64,000 nt of DNA from Azorinus chamasolen (GCA_963576725.1 OY755237.1:64581423-64645422); one strand, 5' to 3'. Positions 39,897 through 51,819 are shown, counted from the first letter of the stretch. Translations and numbers: made by a program. The notes: generated by a model from the sequence alone, not told the origin.

Positions 39897-40010
39897 CTGA
39901 GTGCAAACAGTGTAAACCCAGATCATACAGCTCCTATAGAAGCTGTATGAACTGGGTCTACACTGTTTGCAAAAAGGTGTAAAAAGCGTGTTTATGGAGT
40001 GAATGGTTAA
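39897..40010 (-). mobile_element. TTAA-A hairpin end fragment
   Basis: The hairpin GTGCAAACAGTGTAAACCC... pairs well, and the element closes GGAGTGAATGG plus TTAA (40007-40010). The far half is missing. Confidence 0.6.
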
Positions 40011-40129
40011 ATGCGACTTCACTGGCATTTGTAGACAGCTTGAATCCAAAACAAAAATAATGGCATCTGATCAGGATTGAAGCAGTATGCAAATAGGTTG
40101 ATACTCTTTCCTCCAATAAGCTTTAAGTT

Positions 40130-40345
40130 AGCCCTTTACTCCATGAATATTCATATAAGAAATGATGGCATTATGAATATTAATTAGATCAATTTTTAAA
40201 ATGGCATAATTTACACATGGAATTTTTTGCCAAAGTAGAAACTATAGAATCAGATCTATATTCATAGACAGAGCAGACACTGGTTGGATGACTCTTTTAG
40301 GTCTACTCTGCTTTTTGGGTCTACTGTTTTTGCAAAGATGGTAGT
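40130..40345 (-). mobile_element. TTAA-A element with reduced hairpin
   Basis: GTTAGCCCTTTACTCCATG and GAAATGATGGCATTATGAAT mark the AT-rich half. The hairpin is mostly gone (AGACAGAGCAGACACTGG) and there is no right terminus. Confidence 0.5.
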
Positions 40346-40569
40346 TTGATATAGGTTTACTGGTAAGAAAGTCAACAAAGTGTACAGGGCAGACTCTGAT
40401 CAGGAGGCTGACACAAAAGCTGCCTGGTCTAGATAGAAACTGTTTTACACATGTCTATGAAGTTATTTTTCTATTCAAAGGTTATGATGATAGATGCATA
40501 ATACAAGAAAATTTAGTTTGGTCATATTTAGTTAATCCTTATCAGGCAGGGCACAAATCTATGACAATA

Positions 40570-40931
40570 CAGTGCTTCCTCCCTACAACGGCCCTCTTAA
40601 TAACGATTCCCTCCTTACAACAACGCATGTCACTGTTTCCGAAACAACAAGGCTCCAGAAACAACCTTTTCCCATCGTATTTTCTTTATGCCTCAATCAG
40701 ACCCTATGTTCTGACCACTCTTTAGAATCGTCACTTTGTGACGATTTTAAAGAGTGGTCACAACATAGGGTTTGGTTGAGGCATAACGGTTTCAGTTCTC
40801 GAAATACACCTTATCTGGGGATCTGCAAACAAGCTAATTATGTTTGATTTTCCCTCCCTATAACAACTCCCTCTGAACAACACATACAATATTCGTATCC
40901 CAAAGGGTGTCGTTGTAGAGAGGGAGCACTG
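40570..40931. mobile_element. TA-B element (CAGTGCTTCCTCCC ends) with nested HP-1
   Basis: CAGTGCTTCCTCCCTACAAC at the left and GTTGTAGAGAGGGAGCACTG at the right are inverted ends of about 20 bp flanked by TA. An HP-1 hairpin occupies about 40691-40790. No open frame of note is present. Confidence 0.75.
40691..40790. mobile_element. HP-1 hairpin nested in TA-B
   Basis: ATGCCTCAATCAGACCCTAT and ATAGGGTTTGGTTGAGGCAT pair, with GACCACTCTTTAGAATCGTC inside. The loop is ACTTTGTGA. The shoulders differ slightly from other copies. Confidence 0.65.
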
Positions 40932-41023
40932 TATTTTCAAACAGTTTGGATCCAGATGAAATGCCCTGTTGATTGATACTTTTTCTTATAGCATGACTGT
41001 AATACTTATGTAAGTATGTATGT

Positions 41024-41260
41024 TTAACCCTTTACTCCATGAATATTCAGGCAAAAATTAATGAAATCATGAATATTAATTCACTAACATTTTATAACGG
41101 CATAATGGACAAAGGATATTTTAGCATGACAGAATCTGTAGAAACGGGTCTATATTATGTCATAAACAAACGGAGCAGACCTTGATCAGACAGCTCCTAT
41201 AGGAGCGGTCTGATCTGGGTGTACTCTGTAGAATGGTGCATTTATGGAGCAAAGGGATAA
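41024..41260 (-). mobile_element. TTAA-A element
   Basis: TTAA at 41024-41027 and GGAGCAAAGGGATAA at the right. The hairpin at about 41165-41232 has a CTCCTATAGGAG apex (41193-41204), but its last foot is truncated (TGTAGAATGG). Confidence 0.7.
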
Positions 41261-41396
41261 TTTGAATCTGTTGCTAAGCATTAAAGTTGGATGGCAACAG
41301 CAATGAGTTATATTGCCAGTAGCTAATCAGAGTTTACTGGTTACTTGTTAGCATGCTAGCTGCTATTTTGTTACATACTTACGCAAATAGTGCAGA

Positions 41397-41692
41397 TCCA
41401 GATCAAACGGCTTCTAGAGAATCAGTTTGATCAGGATCTACACTATGTTAGACAGTTAGGGCAGTGTGATGAAGTTCCAGTATTGAAGTTTAGAAGTTTT
41501 TTGTTGTAGTTATATAATATTTTGTACTGTTTTGAAACTGATGAATAATGACTGGGAAAACTGGCAGAAAGTGTGATGTAATCCTTTATATGCAAGAAAC
41601 AAATTTATCGGTCATTTGGAAACAGTGTAGACCCAGATATGAGGGCTTCTCTAGAGACCCTGTGATTAGGGTCTGTATTGTTTGCCATAATA
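41397..41692. repeat. Two isolated hairpins
   Basis: 41397-41455 is a TTAA-D-like hairpin (AATAGTGCAGATCCAGATC ... GATCAGGATCTACACTAT). 41622-41692 is a related GAAACAGTGTAGACCC...GTATTGTTTGC hairpin. Neither retains element ends. Confidence 0.5.
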
Positions 41693-41756
41693 ATAATAAT
41701 CTGCAAGGAAAATTTAGAGCAACAGGTAACTGTGTGTACACAAATACTTAAATCGT

Positions 41757-41855
41757 CATTTCTCCACCAAACCCTATGTCGTGATCACTCTTTAGAATCG
41801 TCTAGGAGATTCTAAAGAGCGGTCACAACATAGGGTTTGGTGGAGAAATAAAGAA
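41757..41855. mobile_element. HP-1 hairpin element
   Basis: ATTTCTCCACCAAACCC and GGGTTTGGTGGAGAAAT are the ends. The inner arms CTCTTTAGAATCGTC / AGATTCTAAAGAG meet at a shortened loop. Confidence 0.7.
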
Positions 41856-41931
41856 GTTATTCCTGAAAGCTCTGAAAATTGTTGTTTGGTTAGCTTGCTT
41901 CATAAATATTCATAGCCACAGAAGTCTGGTA

Positions 41932-42090
41932 CATTAAAACCCCTCTAAACCGGACATTCAATTAAGTATAAATATCCATCTTGGAGACAGGTAGCAGTTT
42001 AATGCAGGGTGAAAGTCATACAGAAAGCCACCTACCTAAAAATATCTAAATTCTTCTCTCGTAGAATTCCGGTTTAGAGGAGTTTTACTG
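41932..42090. mobile_element. TA-A element with collapsed hairpin
   Basis: CATTAAAACCCCTCTAAACC and GGAGTTTTACTG are the ends, with TA at each side. The hairpin lost most of one arm (AAAGTCATACAGAAAGCCACCTACC). Confidence 0.65.
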
Positions 42091-42261
42091 TATATATAAT
42101 TCAGTATATAAAGGTTTGCAAGAATTCCAGCCAAGTTGAATACATGTACTATACAATGTCATTTTATTTATCATATGCTTGAAAGAAATCCATAATTATT
42201 GTTTACCTTTCAATATAAAGAATAAGAAAGTACATGCCATTTGCAAACTGTTTTGATACAA

Positions 42262-42330
42262 GTTGGCTGCAGTTTGGATGCAATTTGGTTTCAGTTTTGA
42301 TGCAAGTTGGCTGCAGTTTGGTTGCAGATG
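42262..42330. repeat. Short GCAGTTTGGnTGCAA minisatellite
   Basis: GGCTGCAGTTTGG and TTGATGCAAG-type units of about 15-20 bp repeat irregularly. Only a few copies are present. Confidence 0.5.
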
Positions 42331-42385
42331 AGATTCTAATCAACTCTGCGTGTCAGTGTGGTTGGAATTCATATACATACTGAGT

Positions 42386-42634
42386 AAAACCCTTTACTCC
42401 ATAAAATACCTTTCTACGCCTTTGCAAACAGAGAAGACCCAGATCAGACGGCTCCTATAGGAGCCGTCTGATCTGGGTCTGCTCTGTTTGCTTGAGATAT
42501 AATACAGATAATATTCTATAGCTTCTGTCATTGCCAAACATGTTTGTGTCTTTGTGCTGTATATAACAATTAATCTAATTAATATTCATGATATCATTTT
42601 TTCTAACATGAATGTTCATGAAATAAAGGGCTAA
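42386..42634 (+). mobile_element. TTAA-A element with near-perfect hairpin
   Basis: TAAAACCCTTTACTCC and AATAAAGGGCTAA are slightly decayed ends. The hairpin (about 42422-42491) is almost perfect, with apex CTCCTATAGGAG at 42452-42463. Confidence 0.75.
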
Positions 42635-42678
42635 AGGCATAACTACTGACCTTAAAATCAGGAGCATGGTTTAAAACT

Positions 42679-42920
42679 TTAACCCTTTCTTTGTTGAATA
42701 TTTCTGTAGGAAATATTGACATCATGACTATTTATTATTATCATGGCATAAGTACACAGATTGTTTGGTATTGGTAGAAACTGTAGAACCAGGTTTGTTA
42801 CAATTTCATTTGTAAGCAAACAGAGTAGACCCAGATCAGGCAGCTCCTACAGGAAGTGTCTGATCTAGGTCTTCTGTATTTGCAGACATGAAAAGACATT
42901 TACATGAGGTAAAGAGTTAA
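42679..42920 (-). mobile_element. Complete TTAA-A element
   Basis: TTAA at 42679-42682 and 42917-42920 bounds 242 bp. The hairpin is on the right (about 42817-42885), with several mismatches. Confidence 0.75.
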
Positions 42921-42959
42921 TATGAAGTAAATGTTTTAATTCTATATTACTTTATATGT

Positions 42960-43140
42960 ACAATTAAACCCATCTAAACTGGAATTCTAGTAGAGAAGAA
43001 TTTAGATGCTTTTAGGCAGGTGGCTGCTTAATGCAGTGTGCTTCTAGGAGATTCCTGCATGACTTTCACCCTGCATGAAGCTGCCACCTGCCTCCAAAAC
43101 CAATGTTTATACCAAATTGAATGTCCTGTTTAGAGTTGTT
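42960..43140. mobile_element. Decayed TA-A element
   Basis: TTAAACCCATCTAAACTGG is a worn left end. AGGCAGGTGGCTGCTTAATG and GAAGCTGCCACCTGCC are the hairpin feet. The right end is lost. From 43141 to 43670 only AT-rich unique sequence is seen. Confidence 0.5.
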
Positions 43141-43676
43141 TTTATATCTGTAGTTAACTTTGTAATTCTTTATGTATTTTGAATGACAAAGAGGGTAAAT
43201 TGAAGCCATTCATACTGAATGGACTTGACATTCCACTTTGAATATTTAGCATGCAAAGAGTTAGAAAAAACTCACACCTATATAATTATGTTCATGTATT
43301 GTATTTATTTGTAACAGCTAGGGTAAGTGCTTAACGTATGGTGTTCATTCTTGTGCAATACACATTAAACAATTCCAAAGATTCCGCTGCATAAAAACCA
43401 ACTTGTAGGTTGTCAAACAGTACAGACTATTAAAAAACATGGTGTATGGTCAGATTCTACAATGCTTGTCACAGAGAATAGCTAAATAGCTTTGATCAGT
43501 GTCAAGTTAATGCAGAATGAGACTGTGCATTTTTAAAGTGACACCTTATCAAGTCTTGCACGATCTGCAAAACAAAAGGTTTATTTAAAGGGGTCCCAAA
43601 CATAGATTGACATTACTCTGTTTGTGTGACTTAGATTCTTCCAAATTTCCCTTAGTGTTCAGACAGACAAACTTAG

Positions 43677-43745
43677 GCAAATAGTGCAGACCCTGATCAA
43701 ACTGCTCCTTCAGAAGTTTGATCAGGGTGTATACTATTTGCTACT
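43677..43745. repeat. TTAA-D-type hairpin without ends
   Basis: GCAAATAGTGCAGACCCTGA pairs with a mutated TCAGGGTGTATACTATTTGC arm around CTCCTTCAGAAG. Confidence 0.6.
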
Positions 43746-43802
43746 ATGTCAATCTAAGTTAAAGTTGTCACAATGCTATCAACTATTGAATGGTTCATCT
43801 TT

Positions 43803-44050
43803 ATAACCACTATACTCCATGAATATTCATGTAAGAAATAATGACATTATGAATATTAATTAGATTAATTGTTTTAATAGCACATGGACATAGGGCTTTT
43901 TGGCCATTGCAGAAACTGTAGCATCATATCTATGATATATCATAAGCAAACAGAGTAGACCCTGATCAGACGTTCCTACAGGAGCCATCTGATATGGATC
44001 TATATGTTTGCAAATGCTTATAAAGCTGTATTTATGGAGTTAAGGGTTAA
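43803..44050 (-). mobile_element. TTAA-A element
   Basis: ATAACCACTATACTCCATG is a worn left end and GGAGTTAAGGG plus TTAA (44047-44050) the right. The hairpin at about 43943-44010 has small losses near the apex. Confidence 0.65.
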
Positions 44051-44218
44051 GAATCAAGAGGAGATTGGATGTCCAGCTATGTAGAGTAAATAGAATTAAA
44101 AATAATTCATTCATGAGACATTATAACAATTCAAATTATGTGTTTTTTACTGTATTCATACTTTTTTGTATACTGGAAGTTATTATTGCTTATCTTTGAT
44201 ATGATTTTTGTAGTAGAT

Positions 44219-44437
44219 TTAATCTTTTACCTGATGCATGTTTATCTAAAAATACTGTTGTGTATTAATTAGCTGAAATTAATTAATGGCTTTGTGGACA
44301 ATGTAATTTTAGATTGTGTCAGAAGCTGTAGGGATTAGATCTACATGTATATTCTATTATAAGCAAACAGAGCTGTCTGATTAGGGTCTACTCTGTTTGC
44401 AAAAACATCTAAAGACGTCTATTAGGGAAAGGATTAA
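44219..44437 (-). mobile_element. TTAA-A element, short hairpin
   Basis: TTAA at 44219-44222 and 44434-44437 bounds 219 bp. The hairpin is reduced to AAGCAAACAGAGCTGTCTGA...CTCTGTTTGC, missing most of the left inner arm. Confidence 0.6.
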
Positions 44438-44760
44438 ACTGATATCTTATAGCTTACATCCATATACTTGTTTTGTATTTGATTGATTTTCCTTAAAAGA
44501 TATGATCATGATTAAGATTTGAGTTTGATGGAATTTATATATTAAGTATGTTTGTTGACAATAATTATTTTATTGTATTCAATACAGAAATCAGAAAATG
44601 AAATATTGATAGTTTGATTAGTATTGTAATTTATTTTATTGAATACCGTTACTATAAATAGTAACAAAATAGCCGTAGAAAACTGTCATTACGGAGTCAT
44701 GTGACCAAAGCCATAATATCCCGGCGGGTCGATTATCCATAATCGGCCCACGATCTTTTT

Positions 44761-46411
44761 CACGTGCAATGCATTGACGTTAGCAACATAGCTCTAGATC
44801 TAGATCTATTCAAACATGGCCAGAGAAAGGGGTTTGACGTCGTTGTCAAATTGTATTCTAGATCTGGAAATCTGTAAAGTTTATACAATAGTAAAATTCT
44901 ATTAAAAATCAATTTCTTTATTTGTATCGATCGGTACTACCTAACTTTGTTTATGTTATTCAAAAATGACAGTTGTGACGTCATAATTTCACGTCATCCA
45001 TCGGAAGTTCTCAAACAAACTTATAAGTTAAAACAGTGTAGTCAAAAGTAAAGTCATCGTTAGTGTTAGTGGTTATTACGTCGGACTACATATTTTTCGA
45101 CGGGGATTCGAATCCCCATGAAAGTATGACTATTCCTTCCTTATTTTTGCAAAATTATAGATCTCTAGATCTATGTCTGTGGTTTGTTGAGATGTTACAT
45201 CTACTGTAGATTGTGTTGAAATGAATAGGTGGCATATAGATCTATCTAGTAAAATGTTTAAGGTATTCAATAAAAAGGTCAAAATATGGCCTGTGTGTGC
45301 CTTCTGGCCATAATGGCACACCTGGTGTCACAATAGCCCTCGGGCTATTATGGCACCAGGTGTGCCATTATGGCCAGAAGGCACACCTAGGCCATATTTT
45401 AACCTCTTAGTAATACAAACTTAGCTGCGGAAATGTCGGCCATTAATAAGAGGTTAAAATATGGCCTAGGTGTGCCTTCTGGCCATAATGGCACACCTGG
45501 TGCCATAATAGCCCGAGGGCTTTAGCCCGAGGGCTATTGTGGCACCAGGTGTGCCATTATGGCCAGAAGGCACACACAGGCCATATTTTGACCTTTTTAT
45601 TGAATACCTTAAACATTTTACTAGATAGATCTATATGCCACCTATTCATTTCAACACAATCTACAGTAGATGTAACATCCCAACAAACCACAGACATAGA
45701 TCTAGAGATCTATAATTTTGCAAAAATAAGGAAGGAATAGTCATACTTTCATGGGTTACTGCATGGTTGCAGCTTGTTTCACGTGCAATGCATTGGTGTT
45801 AGCAACATAGCTCTAGATCTAGATCTATTCAAACATGGCTGGAGAAAGGGGTTTGACGTCGTTGTAAAATCTTATTCTAGATCTGGAAATCTGTAAAGTG
45901 TAGTATAGATCTACAATCGTAAAATTCTATTAGAAATCAATTTATTTGTTTGTATCGATCGGTACTACCTAACTTTGTTTATGTTATTCAAAAATGACAG
46001 TTGTGACTTCATAATTTCACGTCATCAATCGGAAGTTCTCAAACAAATTTTATAAGTTAAAACAATATATAGGTCAATCGTTAGTGTTAGTGGTTATTAG
46101 GGCCTACGTCGGACTACATATTTTTCGACGGGGATTCGAATCCCAAATGAAGGCATAACAATTCCTTCCTCACTATTTTAAAGTACAGATCTAGATCTAT
46201 TTCTGTGGTTTGTTGGGATCTAGATCTAGATTGTATTGAAATGATAGGTGGCATATAGATCTAGATCTAGTAAGAATTGTAAGATATTCAATAAAAAGGT
46301 CAAAGTATGGCCTGTGTGTGCCTTCTGGTCATAATGGCACACCTGGTGTTACAATAGCCCGAGGGCTTTATGACCAGAAGGCACACCTAGGCCATATTTT
46401 AACCTCTTATT
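44761..46411. repeat. Palindromic cluster of a SINE-headed unit, three arms
   Basis: A unit (44761-45409) starts CACGTGCAATGCATTG and is followed by an inverted partial copy (45447-45755) and a second direct copy (45780-46411). The first two form a 640-bp palindrome with arms of about 300 bp and a 37-bp spacer. Each arm contains its own hairpin built of GTGCCTTCTGGCCATAATGG and its complement. Confidence 0.8.
45051..45117 (+). repeat. tRNA-like head of the palindromic cluster unit
   Basis: GTTAGTGGTTATTACGTCGG resembles a tRNA D-arm and A box. GGGGATTCGAATCCCC at about 45102-45117 is a perfect T-arm with B box. The middle lacks a clear anticodon stem. The sister copy is at 46078-46144. Confidence 0.5.
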
Positions 46412-46837
46412 AAAGAAATGGAACAATTGGCTCTATAGAGATATTAACGTGGCAATGAAACAACCAAATCTGTCATAGGAACAATACCATAAATGTGCGT
46501 TCAACAACTTTAGAAACAAAACATTGAATCACTAAATGAGATAAATTACAGTTGTCTAAGTATATATGCTGATTTGAAAATTGCATCTCAGATCTCACTG
46601 GATTGTTTACGTAAAATAATAACTGAACAGTTGCAGAAGTAAAATCGGAGTGACTAGTAGTTTGGACTTAGGATCAGACCCAACATTTATGGCGTTTGAT
46701 CTGGATTCAAACTGCATGAACGCATTGTAGGTAATCAGAGAGAACCCAAAGAGTTATTCATTTCCCTGCAGCGCATCCATGTAGGATATAAGAACATCAT
46801 TAATATTTATTAGCTGAATTTGTATAATGGCATATGT
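46412..46837. other. Mostly unique sequence with one GACG remnant
   Basis: GTAGTTTGGACTTAGGATC and GATCTGGATTCAAACTGC (46655-46722) are the arms of a decayed GACG hairpin. Nothing else is recognised. Confidence 0.45.
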
Positions 46838-47430
46838 GTATTGGTAGAAACTGTTGAGTCAGATCTCTTATAATTTCATAAGCAAACATAGCAGACTCTG
46901 ATCAGATGACTCCTACACGAGGTGTCTGATCTGGGTCTACTCAGTTTGCAAAAGCGTGAAAAAGTTTTTATGAGTTATATTGCTCTACATTATAGTATAT
47001 GGCTTAGTTTAATCTATTTCAGGAAACAAGCTGCTACCAGTCACAGGGTTGCTCTCCAATAATGTTTAGTGTATCTGATTCAAACAGATGGGCTTATTGG
47101 AGCTTTATTGCTCTACATTATAGTATATAAGTAAATTATAAATAAAAGTATAAGTATGCATTTCAGGAAACAAGCTGCAACCAGTAACCGCTTTTTTCTC
47201 CGTTAATGTTGGTGTATATGATTCTAACAGATGGGCTTATTTGAGTTTTACTGCTCTACAGTATAGTATATGGGTTAATTAGGTATATTTAAAAAAAACA
47301 GGCTTCTTCACATTGCAACCACATCTTCTATCGGAAAATCGATAATCAGAATGAATAATAATAAAAAATAATAATAGCTCTCCACTGGAGGCAGATGAAA
47401 GAAAGACAGAAGTTTACCTTACATGATGGG
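46838..47430 (-). repeat. TTAA-A half plus AACAAGCTGCTAC repeat (paralogue of 29360)
   Basis: GTCAGATCTCTTATAATT, the TTAA-A hairpin (about 46880-46950) and three TTTATTGCTCTACA...AACAAGCTGC units follow the order of 29360-29960. It lacks the hAT-like insertion and so shows the empty site. Confidence 0.7.
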
Positions 47431-48237
47431 AATAAGATTATTTCAATTTACTATTTCTCGGATTTTTAAATCATCTCATGTGCCTTCTGCTTTTCCCCGC
47501 CAACGCAATATCCCTCGAGAACATAGCCTGTTTCGGATATGATTGAGATAAACAAAATATGAGATTTAGAAGTAATGTTAAGAAATAAATATATATTTAT
47601 TAGTTTTTTAAGTCTCTTCATGTTAACAATCAAACAAGTCATCATTATGTCTATAAATAAACCATGCCATTCATATAATTATGAATTACAAGAGACTATA
47701 CATATATCACATTATCACTATATACTTATTGCACATTATCTTTACAATGAATAAAAAGTATATAGCCTCTGTTAATCTAACAAACAAGATACCTCCACAC
47801 TTATAAGTACACACACACGGTTGCTTAAAAACTACTTAAAACAGAAAAATGACCAAACAATCCATGTTACGAAACGTCCTTAAAACGATTATTACCTCAA
47901 ATAAGACTTGAGATAAACTGATAAACAGAGACTTTATACATTAAACAAACAGCAAAGATTTAAGTATGTTATAGGCATCATTTACAATAAAAGAATCAAC
48001 ATTTAATACCTCTGCCCAGTTTTATGACAAAATAAAAACCAAGGACTATATTGAAACAGTTATACGCATAGTACATAACTTGTGCCAGATTTAGGATTTA
48101 AATAGTCAACATTACACCAAGCCATTCTATACCGAATTACAAGAGACTGTTTCAAATACTAAGAACTACAAGAGACTATTCCGGATTTGGCACAAACATG
48201 TAACAGCTACTATGCACCAAATTCAATCCCCTGTAAT
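47431..48237 (-). mobile_element. Probable LINE 3' region, related to the 50968 insertion
   Basis: Phrases such as ATTACAAGAGACTATACATA and TGCTTAAAAACTACTTAAAA have close counterparts in the non-coding part of the LINE fragment at 50968-51352. No coding part is seen. Confidence 0.35.
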
Positions 48238-49557
48238 TATGTCTCCCCCCATATTTATATGGGGAAGACATATTGTTTTCATGAGAGTTGTCTGTCTGTC
48301 CGTCTGTCTGTCCTACCGTCTGTCCGTCTGTCTGTCTGTCCGTCCCACTTTTTGTCCGGACGATAACTTCAATATGCCTGATGCCAGTTGATTGAAACTT
48401 CATATATGGAAAGAGTATAATGAGAGGAAGTGTCATGCACAAGGTCCATAACTCTGGCTTCACTAATATAGGAGTTATTGCCCCTTGTAAAAAAAAATCA
48501 CACTTTTTTGTCCGGACGATAACTACTATATGGCTCATGCCATTGGATTGAAACTTCATATATGGAAAGATCATGACGAGAGGAAGTGTCATGCACAAGG
48601 TCCATAACTCTGGCTTCACAAATATTGGAGTGATTGCCCTTTGTAAAAAATATCACAATTTTTTGTCCGGACAATAACTTCAATATGCCTGATGCCAGTT
48701 GATTGAAACTTCATATATGGAAAGAGCATAATGAGAGGAAGTGTCATGCAGAAGGTACATAACTCTGGCTTCACTAATATAGGAGTGATTGCCCTTTGTA
48801 AAAAAATTCACACTTTTTTGTCCGGACGATAACTTCTATATGGCTCATGCCATTGGATTGAAACTTCATATATGGAAAGATCATAACGAGAGGAAGTGTC
48901 ATGCACAAGGTCCATAACTCTGGCTTCACTAATATTTGAGTTATTGCCCTTTGTAAAAAAAAATCACAATTTTTTGTCCGGATGATTACTCCTATGTGAC
49001 ACATGCCATTGGAGTGAAACTTCATACATGGAAAGATCATGATAAGAGAAAGTGTCATGCATAAGATCCTTAACTCGAGCTTCAATAAAATTTAGAGTTA
49101 TTGCCCCTTGTACATTTGTTTAATTCTTTCTTGTCCGGACAATAACTCCTACATGGCTCTTGCCATCGTATTGAAACTTCATACATGGAAAGAGCATGAT
49201 GAGAGAAAGTGTCATGAACAAGGGCCATAATTCTGGCTTCAATACTTTTGGAGTTATTGCCCTTTGTTACATTTTTTGGCCGATCAATAACTCGGGTTCG
49301 ACTGATGCTATTGGAATGACATTTTATTTTTGGAAAGAGCATGATGAAAGTAAGTGTCATGCACAAGGGCCATACATCTGGTATCAGTATTTTTGGAGTT
49401 ATTAGCTGTTATCATTTTCTTCTTGAAAAATGTAGTGTGGAAAGCGCATAATGAGGGGAAGTATCATTCATCAAGACCATAACATTTTTAGTGATTTCCC
49501 TTTACATATTGTTTTTATTAGAGGGGAGACATCCGTTTTTGTGACAAAAACCTCTAG
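48238..49557 (-). mobile_element. GTCCGGACGATAAC tandem element, copy 2
   Basis: It has the same ends and unit order as copy 1 at 32691, but only seven units, without the 639-bp duplication. Units alternate between TTCAATATGCCTGATGCC and TATATGGCTCATGCC types, then end with three diverged units. The end is GAGGGGAGACATCCG then CCTCTAGTT. Confidence 0.7.
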
Positions 49558-50444
49558 TTTCATGCCCCCTTACTTAAGATACTAAAAGATTATGAACATA
49601 TAATGAACAAACAACACGTACTTCAGAAAAATACTGGGTTGCTTGCAAGCACCACATTACCAAAATATCACAGTAGTATATCTTTAAAAAAACAACAAAA
49701 AACAAATGCACTGTCAACTAATAGGACACATGCCATTCAATACAGAATTATGGGAAACTACTGCGATGGTAGCGTTTATATACATGTAATAACACCTCCA
49801 AAGTAGTCACTCAGGCATATAGGACCCAAACTTCAATGGGTGGCCTTCCGATGCAGGATTAAAGCAGTAGTAAGAGCCCACCATATTACTTCAAAATTCC
49901 ATAAAAAGGCCGTACCTCCCACAAACCACGTGCAACTGAATTTGAATGGCCACAATAGAGAAGCCCCACTCTACACACATTCAATAAAAGAAGTACACTA
50001 TTAGGTATTAGTTATTGGGTTTGTCACTGACACACTACGGAAATATATGAGTTCCATTTATCTGTCTAAATTGGTTTTCAGTCCAGAAACATTTACATTT
50101 ATATTAAAACATTTTAATGTTCCATCACCTTTTTACATGTTTTTTTTTATTTAATTGGCGCTGGCCAGCAATGTGCTTGAGAGGAGAATGTCAATCTAGG
50201 GAGACCACTTTTCTGTAAGATTTTTTGACATAATTATTCCTCTTTACGGACATATAAATAAGAGAAAAACTGGCCGTAACTTTTTTACATTTCGAGATAA
50301 TCCCACGAATCTTCACGTACATTATAACCATTACAAGGGCTATAATATGATACATGATCATAACTCTTTTGACAAATTTATTTCCGTTTGCGGACTAAGG
50401 AAATGGGTTGATTTCGCTTACGGGGCCCTTGTTTATATTTTCGT
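49558..50444. other. Unique or old LINE-derived sequence
   Basis: CACATGCCATTCAATACAGAAT echoes the 47660 region, so copy 2 may have inserted in LINE-related sequence. The rest up to 50444 is unrecognised. Confidence 0.35.
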
Positions 50445-50967
50445 GTCACATAATTTTGATAAAACTCTCCGTTTGCGAGTTATGCAATATTTTAGTTTTA
50501 AAACCCCTAAAATTCTGCCTCCCGCTACGTTTCTTTTTATTTTAGACGATCGAAGCAAGCTATCAAAAAACTGTGACAACGATCCCTGGCTAAGGCAATG
50601 CTCTTTGATATGCCGCAAACCGCGTACAATTCGGACACAACTTACAGAAGTTATGATTGTTTGAAAAAGCCGACTGCTTTAAATTTGCATCTATCAAAAA
50701 TGAAAAGGAATAGAAAGACCCCCATTGTGTTGCGTAATCTTAAAATTATCTATAGCTTTCAATCAAATTTATATCCAATGGAGAGCTTATAATATATGTG
50801 ATATTTTTCATCCCTTTCTTCCATCCGATCAATTAAAAAAGCGTATTTTAATTGCCGGTTTCCCATAAATCACCCATCAGAAAGCTTATCTAGCCATGTG
50901 GCCTACATAGTTTGAGGCTACCGAGAAGGAAATGCGGATAAATAGCCGCCTATGCTTTATCACGTAT

Positions 50968-51819
50968 TTATTTATATTTATTTCAGTCTCATCTGCATAC
51001 ATACAGTAACAACAAACATGTATAGATGAATTATCAGACGATGTATACAGCCATTCTATAAAGAATTATAAGAGACTATACATATCACAAATGAATACTT
51101 ATTTCTTCTCACTATATACAGTGACAATAAAACCAATTACAGGTCGCTAATCGTTGCAAAGATGCATAAAAATTGCTTAAAACAGTAAAGTAAAATTTGA
51201 CCATGAAAACACAGCGCAAAAACGCATACCCAAAAAAAGTTTTTAAGAAATCTTGTAACCCCACTGATCAGATCAGAAAGGCACTGATTAGCAACCGGTA
51301 ACTGGATGGTCATAAAAGACTACATGGGGAATGGGCTAAGAGAATACTTGCATTATTTACATAAAAACGACGATCTTCGATTCAAAATCTTAAAGCAGGT
51401 TTTGGCACAGATTCTGATCATATGAGGTTCAGTAAACAGAAACTGTAACTTATTCCCATCACCTAATGAAGAGAAAGTACTTGATACTTGTGTTGCCTTT
51501 TCAAAAAGACCATCACGAATATCATGGTATAAAGGGCAGTGGAGGATAACGTGTAATTCTGACTCCACCTCGTCACAGAAAATACACTTTCTATCTTTTT
51601 CCGCCAGATTCTCATACCGACCCGTTTCCAATCTTATAGGTGCAACCCCACATCTAAATTTACAAAAAGCTGCACGGTGCCTAAATGGCAATATCATTTT
51701 ACAATATGCTTCAACATAGAATTCCGATTTCAGTGTACAGTATGTCCGTAATTTATTCCTACCCCTACCAGATGGACCAGTGGGACTATTGATCAAAGTC
51801 TTCCAAATGTTGACAAATT
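50968..51819 (-). mobile_element. 5'-truncated non-LTR retrotransposon
   Basis: On the minus strand it has a C-terminal polymerase-associated frame, about 380 bp of 3' UTR, and an AAATAAATATAAATAAA tail. GTAT occurs on both sides (50964-50967 and 51820-51823), and the uninterrupted copies of segment I read CACGTAAGTGCCC or CACCCATGTGCCC at this point. Truncation at the 5' end and an A-rich tail are typical of LINE insertion. Confidence 0.7.
51353..51796 (-). CDS. LINE ORF2 C-terminus with CCHC zinc finger (fragment)
   Basis: This is a 147-codon open frame with stop at 51353. Residues 32-62 carry CKMILPFRHRAAFCKFRCG and a GRYENL. A zinc motif follows, with C71, C74, H82 and C87 (Cx2Cx7Hx4C), in KCIFCDEVESELHVILHCPL. 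This motif ends the ORF2 product of many invertebrate LINEs, after the reverse transcriptase, which is missing here. The frame is intact, so the insertion is fairly young. It is not functional alone. Confidence 0.75.
   Translation of the reverse strand: MINSPTGPSGRGRNKLRTYCTLKSEFYVEAYCKMILPFRHRAAFCKFRCGVAPIRLETGRYENLAEKDRKCIFCDEVESELHVILHCPLYHDIRDGLFEKATQVSSTFSSLGDGNKLQFLFTEPHMIRICAKTCFKILNRRSSFLCK

Noticed and set aside
50347..50664. 105-codon plus-strand frame in segment I
   Set aside because: The equivalent frame is interrupted in the other two copies, and an opposite-strand frame is just as open.
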